Below, in pieces: positions 39,086 to 49,446 of a DNA stretch of 64,000 nucleotides. A program made the translations under genes and the position numbers. The DNA is from Micromonospora sp. HM5-17 (GTDB lineage: Bacteria; Actinomycetota; Actinomycetes; Mycobacteriales; Micromonosporaceae), in contig NZ_RJWA01000004.1 of the NCBI RefSeq assembly GCF_003762835.1, forward strand, positions 1-64,000. The letters run 5' to 3'. How positions within the stretch are numbered: the first letter of the stretch is position 1; every line of letters begins with the position of its first letter. The notes under the pieces were generated by a model, which did not search any database, was not told the origin of the DNA, and worked only from the letters and a program-made list of their open reading frames with translations.

Positions 39086-39095
39086 ACGCTAGGGT
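39086..39095. promoter_or_regulatory. Overlapping divergent -10 boxes (EamA and MocR genes)
   Basis: ACGCTAGGGT: the minus-strand TAGCGT (39091-39086) and plus-strand TAGGGT (39090-39095) share two bases. RNA polymerase could not occupy both, so the two genes may be expressed alternately; MocR binding nearby could set the choice. Confidence 0.5.
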
Positions 39096-39133
39096 CCGGG
39101 TGGTCTGCTTCGCAGGTCCACTGGCGCGGCGTT

Positions 39134-40582
39134 ATGGAGGACCAATTGACGGTGCTGGAGGCGTTGGTCGAGTTCGACCGTACCGGCCCCGGACTGGCGA
39201 GCCGGCTCACCGTCGCGCTGCGCGAGGCGATCGTCGTCGGCCGGCTCCGCCCCGGCAGCCGCCTGCCGTCGAGCCGGGACCTCGCGGCCGACCTGCGGGT
39301 GTCCCGGGGCGTGGTGGTCGAGGCGTACGAACAACTGGTCGCCGAGGGCTGGCTGCTGTCCCGGCGGGGGGCCGGCACCGTGGTGGCGCCGGTGCGGCCG
39401 GGGCCGGTCCCGCTGCGGGCCGGCTCCACCGGGGTACGGGACGGTGCGGCCGCGGAGCGGTCCGGCCCGGCGGCCGGTATCACGGCCCCGGCCGCACCGG
39501 TCAACCGGATCCGGCCGCTCCGCCCGGGCGTACCCGATCTGGGGCTGTTTCCCCGGCAGGCGTGGCGGCGGGCGTACGAGCGGGCGCTCGACCGAGCCGT
39601 CGCCGCCGACCTCGACTACGGCGACCCGGCCGGCGCGCCCCGGCTCCGGGCGGAACTCGCCGCCTACCTCGGCCGGGTCCGGGCGGCCCGGGTCGACCCG
39701 GACGACCTGCTCGTCACCACCGGCGCGGGCCAGGCGTTCGGCCTGGTCGCCGGGGCGCTGCGCGCCGCCGGTGTCGACACGGTCGGGATGGAGGACCCGG
39801 GCAGCGCGGCCATCCGCGACCACCTCGTCGCGCACGGCCTACGGACGGTGCCGGTGCCGGTCGACGCCGGTGGCCTGGACGTCGCCGCGCTGGCCCGGGC
39901 CGGGGTACGGGCGGTCATGGTCACCCCGGCGCACCAGTTCCCGACCGGCGTGGTGCTCGGTCCCGAACGGCGGGCGGCGCTGCTCGACTGGGCCCGCCAG
40001 GTCGACGGGCTGATCGTCGAGGACGACTACGACGCCGAGTTCCGGTACGACCGTGATCCCGTCGGCTGCCTGCAGGGACTCGCTCCCGACCGGGTGGCGC
40101 ACATCGGCTCGGCCAGCAAGGCGCTCGCCCCGGCGCTGCGGCTCGGCTGGCTGGCCGTGCCGCCGGCCTGGCGGGCGGCGGTACGGGCCCGCAAGCACGC
40201 GGCCGACGTCTGCGGACCGGTGCTGGAGCAGCTCGCCTTCGCCGAGTTCCTCGCGGGCGGCGGGTACGACCGGCACCTACGGCGGCTGCGCCGGATCCAC
40301 CGCATCCGGCGGGACGCGGTCGTGGCGGCGGTCCGTCGGCACCTGCCGGCCGCCCGGATCTCCGGCGTCGCGGCCGGGCTGCACCTGGTGGTGGAGCTGC
40401 CGGCGGGGATCGACGACGTGGCCCTGGCCCGGGCCGCCCGACGGTCGGGGTTGGGCCCGCTGGCGCTCTCCCGGCTCCGGCTCCGGTCGGGTGGTCCGCC
40501 CGGGCTGGTCCTCGGCTACGCGACGCACCCGCCGGACGTCCTGGCCGAGGCGGTGGCGCGGCTGGCGGCACTGATCGTCTAG
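39134..40582 (+). CDS. MocR/PdxR-family regulator (GntR HTH + aminotransferase-like domain)
   Basis: 482 aa. N-terminal GntR winged helix (residues about 18-85: LREAIVVGRLRPGSRLPSSR, LRVSRGVVVEAYEQLVAEG, RRGAGTVVA), a linker, then a fold-type I aminotransferase-like domain with the PLP Lys in HIGSASKALAPALRLGW and VEDDYDAEFRYDR before it. Such regulators bind PLP or a PLP-amino acid adduct. Start is uncertain: ATG 39134 has no Shine-Dalgarno, whereas TTG 39146 has GGAGG 5 nt upstream and GTG 39152 11 nt. Probably controls the divergent EamA gene. Confidence 0.92.
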   Translation: MEDQLTVLEALVEFDRTGPGLASRLTVALREAIVVGRLRPGSRLPSSRDLAADLRVSRGVVVEAYEQLVAEGWLLSRRGAGTVVAPVRPGPVPLRAGSTGVRDGAAAERSGPAAGITAPAAPVNRIRPLRPGVPDLGLFPRQAWRRAYERALDRAVAADLDYGDPAGAPRLRAELAAYLGRVRAARVDPDDLLVTTGAGQAFGLVAGALRAAGVDTVGMEDPGSAAIRDHLVAHGLRTVPVPVDAGGLDVAALARAGVRAVMVTPAHQFPTGVVLGPERRAALLDWARQVDGLIVEDDYDAEFRYDRDPVGCLQGLAPDRVAHIGSASKALAPALRLGWLAVPPAWRAAVRARKHAADVCGPVLEQLAFAEFLAGGGYDRHLRRLRRIHRIRRDAVVAAVRRHLPAARISGVAAGLHLVVELPAGIDDVALARAARRSGLGPLALSRLRLRSGGPPGLVLGYATHPPDVLAEAVARLAALIV

Positions 40583-40585
40583 GTT
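40580..40585 (+). promoter_or_regulatory. -10 box overlapping the MocR stop codon; leaderless DUF885 gene
   Basis: TAGGTT begins with the TAG stop of the MocR gene and ends 6 nt before the ATG of the next gene, which has no Shine-Dalgarno. It predicts an internal leaderless promoter. Confidence 0.45.
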
Positions 40586-40591
40586 GGCCGC

Positions 40592-42217
40592 ATGCCACCA
40601 TTCGTCCCCCTGGCCGAGCGGATCGTCGACGCGATGCTCGCCAGCGACCCTCGCCTCGCCTCCGACGTCGGCGAGCACGCCTACGACGACCGTCTGCCGG
40701 ACTGGTCGGCCGACGCGGTCGCCGGGCGGGTGACGATGCTCCGGGAGGCGGCGCATGCTCTCGCCGAGGTCGAGACGGAGGAGCTGCCGACCGCGGAGCG
40801 GGTCGACCACGCCGTGCTCTCGGCGGTGGTGGAGCGGGAGCTCTTCGAGCTGACCGAGGTCCGCTCACACGAGTGGAACCCGATGGTCCACAACCCGGCC
40901 CAGTTGCTACACGCCCTGCTGGCGCGGCCGTTCGCCCCGGCCGACGTACGGCTGACCAGCCTGGCGGGGCGGCTGGCGGCGGTACCGGACGCGCTCGCCA
41001 CCGCCCGGGCGCTGCTGGCGGACGTTCCCCGGATCCACGCCGAGACCGCCGCCGGTCAGTACGACGGCGCGGCGGCGCTGCTGCGGAACCAGCTTCCCGC
41101 GCTGCTCGCCGAGGCGCCCGGCCTGCGCCGTAGCGTGGAGCCGGTCGCGGAGGTGGCGATCCGCGAGTTGACCGGGTTCGCCGAGCGGCTTCGGGCGGGC
41201 CTGCGTGACGACGCGGAGCCGGGCCGCGACCCGCGACTGGGCCGGCGGCTCTGGGAGGCGCGGCTCTGGCACACCCTGGACACCGAGCTCTCCGCCGGGG
41301 AGGTGTTGGACCGGGCCTGGGCCAACCTCGACCGGGTCACCGAGGAGATCCGCGCGGCCGCCGTGGAGCTGGTCGGTGGCCCGGCCTCCGACGACGCGGT
41401 CCGGCAGGCGCTGCGCCTGCTCGCCGACGAGCATCCGGACGCGACGTCGATCGTGCCGTTGGCGCGGCAGACCCTGGACGAGGCGACCGACTTCGTCGCC
41501 GACGCCGAGCTGGTCTCGCTGGTCGACGATCCCTGCGTGATCCGGGAGATGCCGGAGCACGACCGGGGGGTCGCGGTCGCCTACTGCGATCCGCCGGGTC
41601 CGCTGGAGACCGCGGACGTGCCCACGTTCTACTGCATCGCGCCGGCCCCCGTCGACTGGTCGGCGGCCCGGGTCGAGTCGTTCTACCGCGAGTACAACAA
41701 CCACATGATCCGGAACCTGACGGTCCACGAGGCGATGCCGGGGCACTTCCTCCAGCTGGCCCACGCCCGCCGCTACCGGGGCAGCAGCCGGGTGCGCGCC
41801 CTCGGCCACTCCGGGCCGTTCGTCGAGGGCTGGGCCGTGTACGCGGAGCAGGTGATGGCCGAACGGGGCTTCGGCGGCCTGGCGGTCCGGTTGCAGCAGC
41901 TCAAGATGCAGCTCCGGATGACCATCAACGCCCTGCTCGACCAGCTCGTGCACTGCGAGGGGATGACCGAGGCCGACGGGATGGCGCTGATGACCGGCCG
42001 GGGCTTCCAGGAGGAGGGCGAGGCGGCCGGGAAGTGGCGGCGGGCGTTGCTCACCTCGACACAGCTCTCGACGTACTTCGTCGGCTACACCCAGGTCGCG
42101 GAGATCGCCGCCCGGCGGCCGGGCGGGGTCTCGATCCGGGAGTGGCATGACGCGATGCTCGCGCACGGCTCCCCGCCGCCGCGGCACCTTCCGGTCCTGC
42201 TCGGCCTGACGGCCTGA
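40592..42217 (+). CDS. DUF885-family protein, putative metallopeptidase
   Basis: 541 aa. DUF885 proteins are helical and related to gluzincin-type peptidases. The key motif is TVHEAMPGHFLQLAHARRYRG (HExxxxH) near residue 370, with a downstream FVEGWAVYAEQ Glu that would complete the metal site, and HCEGMTEADGMALMTGRGFQEEGEA. No signal peptide, so likely cytosolic. Substrate unknown. The start follows the MocR stop by 9 nt. Confidence 0.88.
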   Translation: MPPFVPLAERIVDAMLASDPRLASDVGEHAYDDRLPDWSADAVAGRVTMLREAAHALAEVETEELPTAERVDHAVLSAVVERELFELTEVRSHEWNPMVHNPAQLLHALLARPFAPADVRLTSLAGRLAAVPDALATARALLADVPRIHAETAAGQYDGAAALLRNQLPALLAEAPGLRRSVEPVAEVAIRELTGFAERLRAGLRDDAEPGRDPRLGRRLWEARLWHTLDTELSAGEVLDRAWANLDRVTEEIRAAAVELVGGPASDDAVRQALRLLADEHPDATSIVPLARQTLDEATDFVADAELVSLVDDPCVIREMPEHDRGVAVAYCDPPGPLETADVPTFYCIAPAPVDWSAARVESFYREYNNHMIRNLTVHEAMPGHFLQLAHARRYRGSSRVRALGHSGPFVEGWAVYAEQVMAERGFGGLAVRLQQLKMQLRMTINALLDQLVHCEGMTEADGMALMTGRGFQEEGEAAGKWRRALLTSTQLSTYFVGYTQVAEIAARRPGGVSIREWHDAMLAHGSPPPRHLPVLLGLTA

Positions 42218-42290
42218 CGGCTCGGTCCCGTTCGTGTCTTCTCGTCGGCCCTGATCAGGCTAAACGCCATCGAAGCGCGCGGTCTCGCCC

Positions 42291-42320
42291 TAGCCTGGTG
42301 AATGAGAATAGTTTTCTCAT
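42291..42320 (+). promoter_or_regulatory. -10 box plus palindrome at the predicted transcription start of the beta-propeller gene
   Basis: TAGCCT (42291-42296) predicts transcription start near 42303. ATGAGAA (42302-42308) and TTCTCAT (42314-42320) form an exact 7-bp inverted repeat exactly there, in an AT-rich island. The TGAGAAT half-site resembles Fur/Zur-type boxes, but the spacing differs from the 7-1-7 consensus; identity of the repressor is open. Confidence 0.5.
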
Positions 42321-42349
42321 CTTCACCGCAGGTATATGGAAGGTGAGTC

Positions 42350-43504
42350 ATGCGCCGAAAAGGTACGATCTTCGCTGCCCTGGGCGGTCTCGTGGCCTCC
42401 CTCGCCCTGACCGTCCCGGCGGAGGCGGACGGGCCACCGCGACCCGGGCGTACCGAGGGACTCGTCTTCGTCCAGACGAACAACTTTCTCGGCAACGCCA
42501 TCCGGGTCTACGAGCGGGACGACGCCGGCCAGCTCACCTTCAGCGGCGAGTTCGAGACCGGCGGGCTGGGCGGCAGCACCCTGAACCCGCCGGTTGATCC
42601 GCTGGCCTCCCAGCACTCCCTGGCCTTCCACGACGGCCTGCTCTTCGCGGTGAACGCCGGTAGCAACACCGTGACCCTGTTCCGGGTCCGGGGCACCACG
42701 CTGGAGCGGCGCCAGGTGATCTGGTCCGGCGGCCTGCTGCCGGTCAGCGTCGCCGTGCACGACGACCTGGTCTACGTGTTGAACGCGGGTGGGGAGGGCG
42801 TTGTCCAGGGCTACCGCCTGGAGCGGGACGAACTCCATCCGATCCCCGGCGCGCAGCGGTCGCTCGGGCTGGGCAATCCCAACCCGCCGCCGTTCGGCGA
42901 CGCCCCGGCCCAGGTGGGCGTCGACCCGGAGGGCCGGTTCGTGCTGGTCACGACCAAGAGCCACGACATCATCGACACGTTCCGCATCGAGAGCGGCGGA
43001 CGCCTGTCGGCCGAGCCGGTCGCCAACCCCGCCGAGGGCATGCCGTTCGGCTTCACCGTCGACCACCGCGGAGGCGTCATGGTCACGCTGGCCGCGGCCA
43101 ACGCGGTCATCCGCTACCTGATCGACGAGGAGAGCGGCAAGCTGACCGCGGTCGGCCCGGCGGTGCCGAACGGTCAGACCGCCAGTTGCTGGATCCAGCG
43201 GGTCGGCGACTTCTACTACGTCGCCAACGCCGGTACCTCGACCATCAGCAGCTACCGGATCGGCGCCGACGGGCAGGTCGAGCTGGTCGCCGCGGTGGCG
43301 GCGACGACCGACGGCGGTTCGATCGACATGACCGCCAGCGGAGGCTTCCTGTACGTGCAGAACGGCGCGGCCGGCACCGTGCAGGGCTACGAGGTCCGCG
43401 AGGACGGTTCGCTCCGGCTCGTCACCACCGTCACCGGACTGCCGAAGGCCGTCAACCAGGGCCAGCTCACCAGCGGGATGGAGGGCATCGCGGCCACCCC
43501 GTGA
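42350..43504 (+). CDS. Secreted beta-propeller protein, lactonase (YkgB/PF10282)-like
   Basis: 384 aa with a Sec signal peptide (RRKGTIFAALGGLVASLALTVPAEADG). The mature part has repeated propeller blades, each with a pattern such as LVFVQTNNFLGNAIRVYERD, LLFAVNAGSNTVTLFRV, LVYVLNAGGEGVVQGYRL, YYVANAGTSTISSYRI, LYVQNGAAGTVQGYEV; about seven blades fit. Cytosolic members hydrolyse 6-phosphogluconolactone, but secreted ones may only bind ligands. GAAGGTGAG lies just upstream of the ATG. Its promoter carries a palindromic operator. Confidence 0.88.
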   Translation: MRRKGTIFAALGGLVASLALTVPAEADGPPRPGRTEGLVFVQTNNFLGNAIRVYERDDAGQLTFSGEFETGGLGGSTLNPPVDPLASQHSLAFHDGLLFAVNAGSNTVTLFRVRGTTLERRQVIWSGGLLPVSVAVHDDLVYVLNAGGEGVVQGYRLERDELHPIPGAQRSLGLGNPNPPPFGDAPAQVGVDPEGRFVLVTTKSHDIIDTFRIESGGRLSAEPVANPAEGMPFGFTVDHRGGVMVTLAAANAVIRYLIDEESGKLTAVGPAVPNGQTASCWIQRVGDFYYVANAGTSTISSYRIGADGQVELVAAVAATTDGGSIDMTASGGFLYVQNGAAGTVQGYEVREDGSLRLVTTVTGLPKAVNQGQLTSGMEGIAATP

Positions 43505-43521
43505 CCGCCACTGACGGGGTT

Positions 43522-43557
43522 GGTGTCGGCCCGGCGCGGAGACCCCGGGCCGACACC
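43522..43557. terminator. Bidirectional terminator
   Basis: Perfect 13-bp stem GGTGTCGGCCCGG (43522-43534) / CCGGGCCGACACC (43545-43557), 10-nt loop, between the convergent propeller and lipoprotein genes, 18 nt after one stop and 11 nt after the other. Confidence 0.85.
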
Positions 43558-43567
43558 GCGTCCCCGG

Positions 43568-45805
<2,238 letters not shown>

Positions 45806-45837
45806 CCACGCACGGCTCGGGGAGGAGTGCCAGGGCG

Positions 45838-46485
45838 ATGACGCAGCGCCGTACGCCGAGTGGGCAGGGCCCGATGCGGCGGTCGGCCCGGGGGATCCGG
45901 GCGGGCCGCCCGGTCTCTCGCGACCTCGGCGGGCGGGTCGAGTCGCGGCTGGCTGCGGTCCGGTCGACCGGCGTGCCCCGGGTGGCGGGTGCCGGACGGA
46001 GCGTGGATGGCCCCCGGTCGGCCAACCGGCCCGGGGCGACGCGCCGCACCGGCACCCCCCGGGCCGTGAAGCGCACCACCGCGCCCCAGCCCCGGCGCTA
46101 CACCGGCCGGGTCGCGGTCCTGGTCGGCGTCCTGGTCGCGCTCGCCCTCGCCTACACCTACCCGGTCCGGGTCTACCTCGACCAGCAGTCCGACATCGCG
46201 CGGATGGAGGCGGACCTGCGGGCACAGCGGGAGCTGATCGGGGACCTCGAGGAGGAGGCCGCGCTCTGGGACGACCCCGAGTACGTGAAGATTCAGGCGC
46301 GGGAACGGTTCTACATGGTGCTTCCCGGTGAGGTGCCGCTGGTGGTCCTGACCGACCAGGAGGGCGCCGCCCGGGACGCCGGGATCGACCCGAAGGCGGC
46401 CGAGCAGACCAGTCCCGAGCCCTGGTACGACACCCTCTGGTCCAGCGTGCGGGCGGCCAACGAGTCGGAACGGGCCGGACGGTGA
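45838..46485 (+). CDS. Septum formation initiator, DivIC/FtsB-like
   Basis: 215 aa. An about 85-residue basic, low-complexity cytoplasmic N-terminus, one helix (VAVLVGVLVALALAYTYPV), then an extracytoplasmic coiled coil (LDQQSDIARMEADLRAQRELIGDLEEEAALW) and the family ending DDPEYVKIQARERFYMVLPGE. DivIC/FtsB joins DivIB/FtsQ and FtsL at the division site. The long basic N-terminus is an actinobacterial extension. GGAGGAG precedes the ATG. Its stop overlaps the next GTG. Confidence 0.92.
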   Translation: MTQRRTPSGQGPMRRSARGIRAGRPVSRDLGGRVESRLAAVRSTGVPRVAGAGRSVDGPRSANRPGATRRTGTPRAVKRTTAPQPRRYTGRVAVLVGVLVALALAYTYPVRVYLDQQSDIARMEADLRAQRELIGDLEEEAALWDDPEYVKIQARERFYMVLPGEVPLVVLTDQEGAARDAGIDPKAAEQTSPEPWYDTLWSSVRAANESERAGR

Positions 46486-47066
46486 GCCGACCGGGTACCC
46501 CGCCGGACGTGCCGGCGGAGCGGTCCGGCGTGCCGGCGGAGACGTCGGCGGCGGTACCTCCCCCGGTGCGCGAACCGGCGACCGCGCGCGACCTGGCGGC
46601 GGTGGCCGCCCAGCTCGGCCGTACGCCGCGCGGCACCCGGGCGGTGGCCCACCGCTGCCCCTGCGGGCTGCCGGACGTGGTGGAGACGACTCCCCGCCTC
46701 GCCGACGGCACCCCGTTTCCGACGCTGTTCTACCTGACCTGCCCCCGGGCGGTCGCCGGGTGCAGCCGGCTGGAGTCCGCCGGGGTGATGCGGGAGATGA
46801 CCGCCCGGCTGGCCGACGATCCGGAGCTGGCCGAGCGCTACCGGGCGGCGCACCGGGACTACCTCGCTCGGCGGGAGGCGATCGGGCGGGTGCCGGAGAT
46901 CGAGGGGATCTCGGCCGGCGGCATGCCGGGCCGGGTGAAGTGCCTCCACGTGCACCTGGGGCACGCGCTCGCCGTCGGACCCGGGGTCAACCCGTTCGGC
47001 GACGAGGTGCTGGAGCTGCTGGAACCGTGGTGGCGTGACGGCCCCTGCGTGGAGCCGGCGGAATGA
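46482..47066 (+). CDS. DUF501 domain protein
   Basis: 194 aa. DUF501 spans about 30-190: QLGRTPRGTRAVAHRCPCGLPDVVET, PFPTLFYLTCPRAVAGCSRLESAG, and the C-terminal VKCLHVHLGHALAVGPGVNPFGDEVLE. The Cys and His (HRCPCG, TCPR, KCLHVHLGH) could bind a metal. The function of DUF501 is unknown; the eno-divIC-DUF501-ppx order is widely conserved. GTG 46482 overlaps the divIC-like stop; the first 28 residues are low complexity, so a later start is possible. Confidence 0.9.
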   Translation: MSRPGTPPDVPAERSGVPAETSAAVPPPVREPATARDLAAVAAQLGRTPRGTRAVAHRCPCGLPDVVETTPRLADGTPFPTLFYLTCPRAVAGCSRLESAGVMREMTARLADDPELAERYRAAHRDYLARREAIGRVPEIEGISAGGMPGRVKCLHVHLGHALAVGPGVNPFGDEVLELLEPWWRDGPCVEPAE

Positions 47067-47599
47067 CCGGCGACGCCGCGACGCCGGCGGGCCCGCCGGA
47101 TGTGGTGATTCGGCGGGCCCGGACCGGGGATGTACGTCAGATCCGGGATCTGATCGAGACGTACCGGGGCGGACGGCGGATGCTCAGCAAGCCGCTGGTC
47201 ACGCTCTACGAGGACGTCCAGGAGTTCTGGGTCGCGGTGCACCCGACCGAGCAGACGGTGCTCGGCTGCGGGGCGCTGCACGTGATGTGGGAGGACCTGG
47301 CCGAGATCCGGTCGGTCGCGGTCCACCCGCGGTGGCGCGGTCGCGGGATCGGCCAGCGGATCGTGACGGAGCTGCTGGCGACCGCCCGCGAGGTCGGCGT
47401 CTCCCGGGTCTTCGTCCTCACCTTCGAGACCCGGTTCTTCGGGTCCTTTGGCTTCGTCGAGATCGACGGGGCGCCGGTCCCGCCCGCCGTCTACGAGCAG
47501 CTGCTCCGCTCGTACGACGAGGGTGTCGCCGAGTTCCTCGACCTGGAACGGGTGAAGCCGAACACCCTCGGCAACGTCCGCATGCTGCTCCGGCTGTAG
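47063..47599 (+). CDS. GNAT amino-acid N-acetyltransferase, ArgA-like
   Basis: 178 aa. A lone GNAT domain: VVIRRARTGDVRQIRDLIETY, EDVQEFWVAV, LGCGALHVMWEDLAEIRSVAVHP, acetyl-CoA loop WRGRGIGQRIV, LTFETRFFGSFGFVEID. This arrangement is the short ArgA-type enzyme that acetylates glutamate (first step of arginine synthesis) in actinobacteria such as Mycobacterium. The alternative is another small amino-acid acceptor. ATGA overlap with DUF501. Confidence 0.88.
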   Translation: MTGDAATPAGPPDVVIRRARTGDVRQIRDLIETYRGGRRMLSKPLVTLYEDVQEFWVAVHPTEQTVLGCGALHVMWEDLAEIRSVAVHPRWRGRGIGQRIVTELLATAREVGVSRVFVLTFETRFFGSFGFVEIDGAPVPPAVYEQLLRSYDEGVAEFLDLERVKPNTLGNVRMLLRL

Positions 47600-47623
47600 C
47601 CCGCTGGGCGGCGACCGGCTCGG

Positions 47624-47629
47624 TAGTCT
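47624..47629 (+). promoter_or_regulatory. -10 box for a probably leaderless ppx/gppA transcript
   Basis: TAGTCT ends 7 nt before GTG 47637 and 10 nt before ATG 47640; no Shine-Dalgarno is present. Confidence 0.45.
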
Positions 47630-47639
47630 GGTGATCGTG

Positions 47640-48629
47640 ATGACGGAACCGGTCCCCAACCGGGTCGCGGCGATCGACTGCGGCACGAACTCGATCCGGC
47701 TGCTCGTGGCCGACCTGCCCGATCCGTCCGCCGGGCCGGAGGCCGAGCTGGTCGACGTGGTCCGGCGGATGGAGATTGTCCGGCTCGGCCAGGACGTCGA
47801 CCGAACCGGCCGGCTGGCCCCGGAGGCGATCGAGCGGACCCGGGTGGCGCTCGCCGACTACGCCGCGCGGATCGCCGAGCTGGGCGCGGGCCGGGTACGC
47901 ATGTGCGCCACCTCGGCCTCCCGGGACGCCTCCAACGCCGAGGAGTTCCGGGCGATGGTGCTGGCGACGCTCGGGGTCGAGCCGGAGGTGGTGACCGGTG
48001 ACGAGGAGGCCCGGCTCTCCTTCACCGGGGCCGTACGCGGGCTCGGTCCGGACGTGCCGGCGCCGTACCTGGTGGTCGACATCGGCGGCGGCTCCACCGA
48101 GTTCGTGGTCGGTGGCCGGCCGACCGGCGGGAGTGCGGTGGTCGACGCGGCGGTCTCGGTGGACGTCGGGTGTGTGCGGATGACCGAGCGGCACCTCGCC
48201 GACGACCCGCCGACCGCGGCGCAGATCGCGGCGGCGGAGGCGGACATCACCGCCGTGGTGGACCGGGCGCTGGCGGCCGTGCCGGGGCGGGAGGCGGCCA
48301 CGCTGATCGGGCTGGCCGGCTCGGTGACCACGGTCGCCGGGATCGCGCTGGGTCTGCCCGAGTACCGCTCCGAGCGGATCCACCACGCCCGGATCTCCTA
48401 CGACGAGGTCGCGAAGGTGACCGCCGACCTGCTGGCCCGTTCGGCGGCCGAACGGCTGACCATCCCGGTCATGCACCCGGGACGGGCCGACGTGATCGGC
48501 GCGGGTGCGCTGGTGCTCAAGGTGATCATGGAACGGGCCGGGATGGATTCGGTGATCGCCTCCGAGCACGACATTCTCGACGGCATCGCCTGGTCACTGG
48601 GTGGTGCCGCACCGGTCCCGGGTCGGTGA
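47640..48629 (+). CDS. Ppx/GppA exopolyphosphatase/pppGpp phosphatase
   Basis: 329 aa, the short actinobacterial type lacking the C-terminal HD domain. ASKHA-fold motifs: VAAIDCGTNSIRLLVAD near residue 9, CATSASRDASN, the second phosphate loop LVVDIGGGSTEFVVG near 140, GLAGSVTTVAG near 220. Removes terminal phosphate from polyphosphate and/or pppGpp; actinobacterial paralogues differ in preference. Three candidate starts (GTG 47631, GTG 47637, ATG 47640) stand within 10 nt; the -10 position favours the latter two. Confidence 0.9.
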   Translation: MTEPVPNRVAAIDCGTNSIRLLVADLPDPSAGPEAELVDVVRRMEIVRLGQDVDRTGRLAPEAIERTRVALADYAARIAELGAGRVRMCATSASRDASNAEEFRAMVLATLGVEPEVVTGDEEARLSFTGAVRGLGPDVPAPYLVVDIGGGSTEFVVGGRPTGGSAVVDAAVSVDVGCVRMTERHLADDPPTAAQIAAAEADITAVVDRALAAVPGREAATLIGLAGSVTTVAGIALGLPEYRSERIHHARISYDEVAKVTADLLARSAAERLTIPVMHPGRADVIGAGALVLKVIMERAGMDSVIASEHDILDGIAWSLGGAAPVPGR

Positions 48630-48995
48630 GTCGGGAGAGGGTAGGCGGGACAAACGACCTGTCGCGCCGCGCGATGCCCGGGTGCACCGGCGCGGCCTCC
48701 GCGGCGGGCCCGACGACTCCCCGACGTGGGGCGGCGTCGACGCTGGCGCGGAGGTTGTGACCGCACCGCGTTGACCGAGGCCCCACGCCTTCTGCCGGCG
48801 AGCCGCCGTACCCGTCGACGGATCCGGGTGGGGATGCCGCACCGCCGCCGTCGTCCCGATGTGAGGGATTGATAGCCTCGCCGTCGTCGATCGCCAATGC
48901 CCAGGCAACGAGCCGGACGTACCGTCTGCGGTGTCGTGGCTCGGGGCGATCACCCGGAACTGTCGGCCATCGTCTGTCGAGAAAGGCCTCACCCC
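48630..48995 (+). promoter_or_regulatory. 366-bp region upstream of the truncated haemoglobin gene
   Basis: No gene supported. TAGCCT at 48873-48878 is a plausible -10, giving an about 110-nt 5' UTR before the globin ATG. Minus-strand frames crossing here are shadows. Confidence 0.35.
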
Positions 48996-49349
48996 ATGAG
49001 CATCTACGATTCCATCGGCGGAGCACCGGCCGTCCACGCGGCGGTGGACGACTTCTACGCACGGGTGCTCGGCGACCCGAAGCTGGCGCCGTACTTCACC
49101 AACGTGGACATGCAGCGGCTGAAGGCGCACCAGCGCTCCTTCATCGCGGCGGCGATCGGCGGTTCGGAGATCTACGCCGGCCGGGACATGGCCGCCGCGC
49201 ACGCCGATCTGAAGATCAGCGATGAGCACTTCGACGCGGTGGTCGGGCACCTGGTCGCCACGCTCTCCGGGCTCGGCGTGCCGGAGGAGACCATCGGCCA
49301 GATCGGCGCCGCGCTCGCGCCGCTGCGGTCGGAGATCGTCACCGTCTGA
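48996..49349 (+). CDS. glbN: Group I truncated haemoglobin
   Basis: 117 aa, the exact family size. SIYDSIGGAPAVHAAVDDFYARVL carries the Phe-Tyr at B9-B10 (Tyr is the distal O2-stabilising residue), KLAPYFTNVDMQRLKAHQRSFI is the E-helix, and the proximal haem-binding His is in DMAAAHADLKIS. Cytosolic haem protein, NO dioxygenase or O2 binding in relatives. ATG 48996 has GAAAGG upstream. Not in an operon here. Confidence 0.92.
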   Translation: MSIYDSIGGAPAVHAAVDDFYARVLGDPKLAPYFTNVDMQRLKAHQRSFIAAAIGGSEIYAGRDMAAAHADLKISDEHFDAVVGHLVATLSGLGVPEETIGQIGAALAPLRSEIVTV

Positions 49350-49446
49350 GCCGGTACGGCCATCGGTGTGCGGGTACCGTCCCCGGGCGGAGCAGCGGTG
49401 TGGGGACGGCACCCGGCCCGGGCTGCCTCGACGTCCACGTCGCCCC

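Noticed and set aside
42302-42320. Firm assignment of the palindrome to Fur, Zur or DtxR
   Set aside because: The half-site resembles Fur/Zur but the spacing does not match 7-1-7, and it has no resemblance to the IdeR/DtxR iron box.
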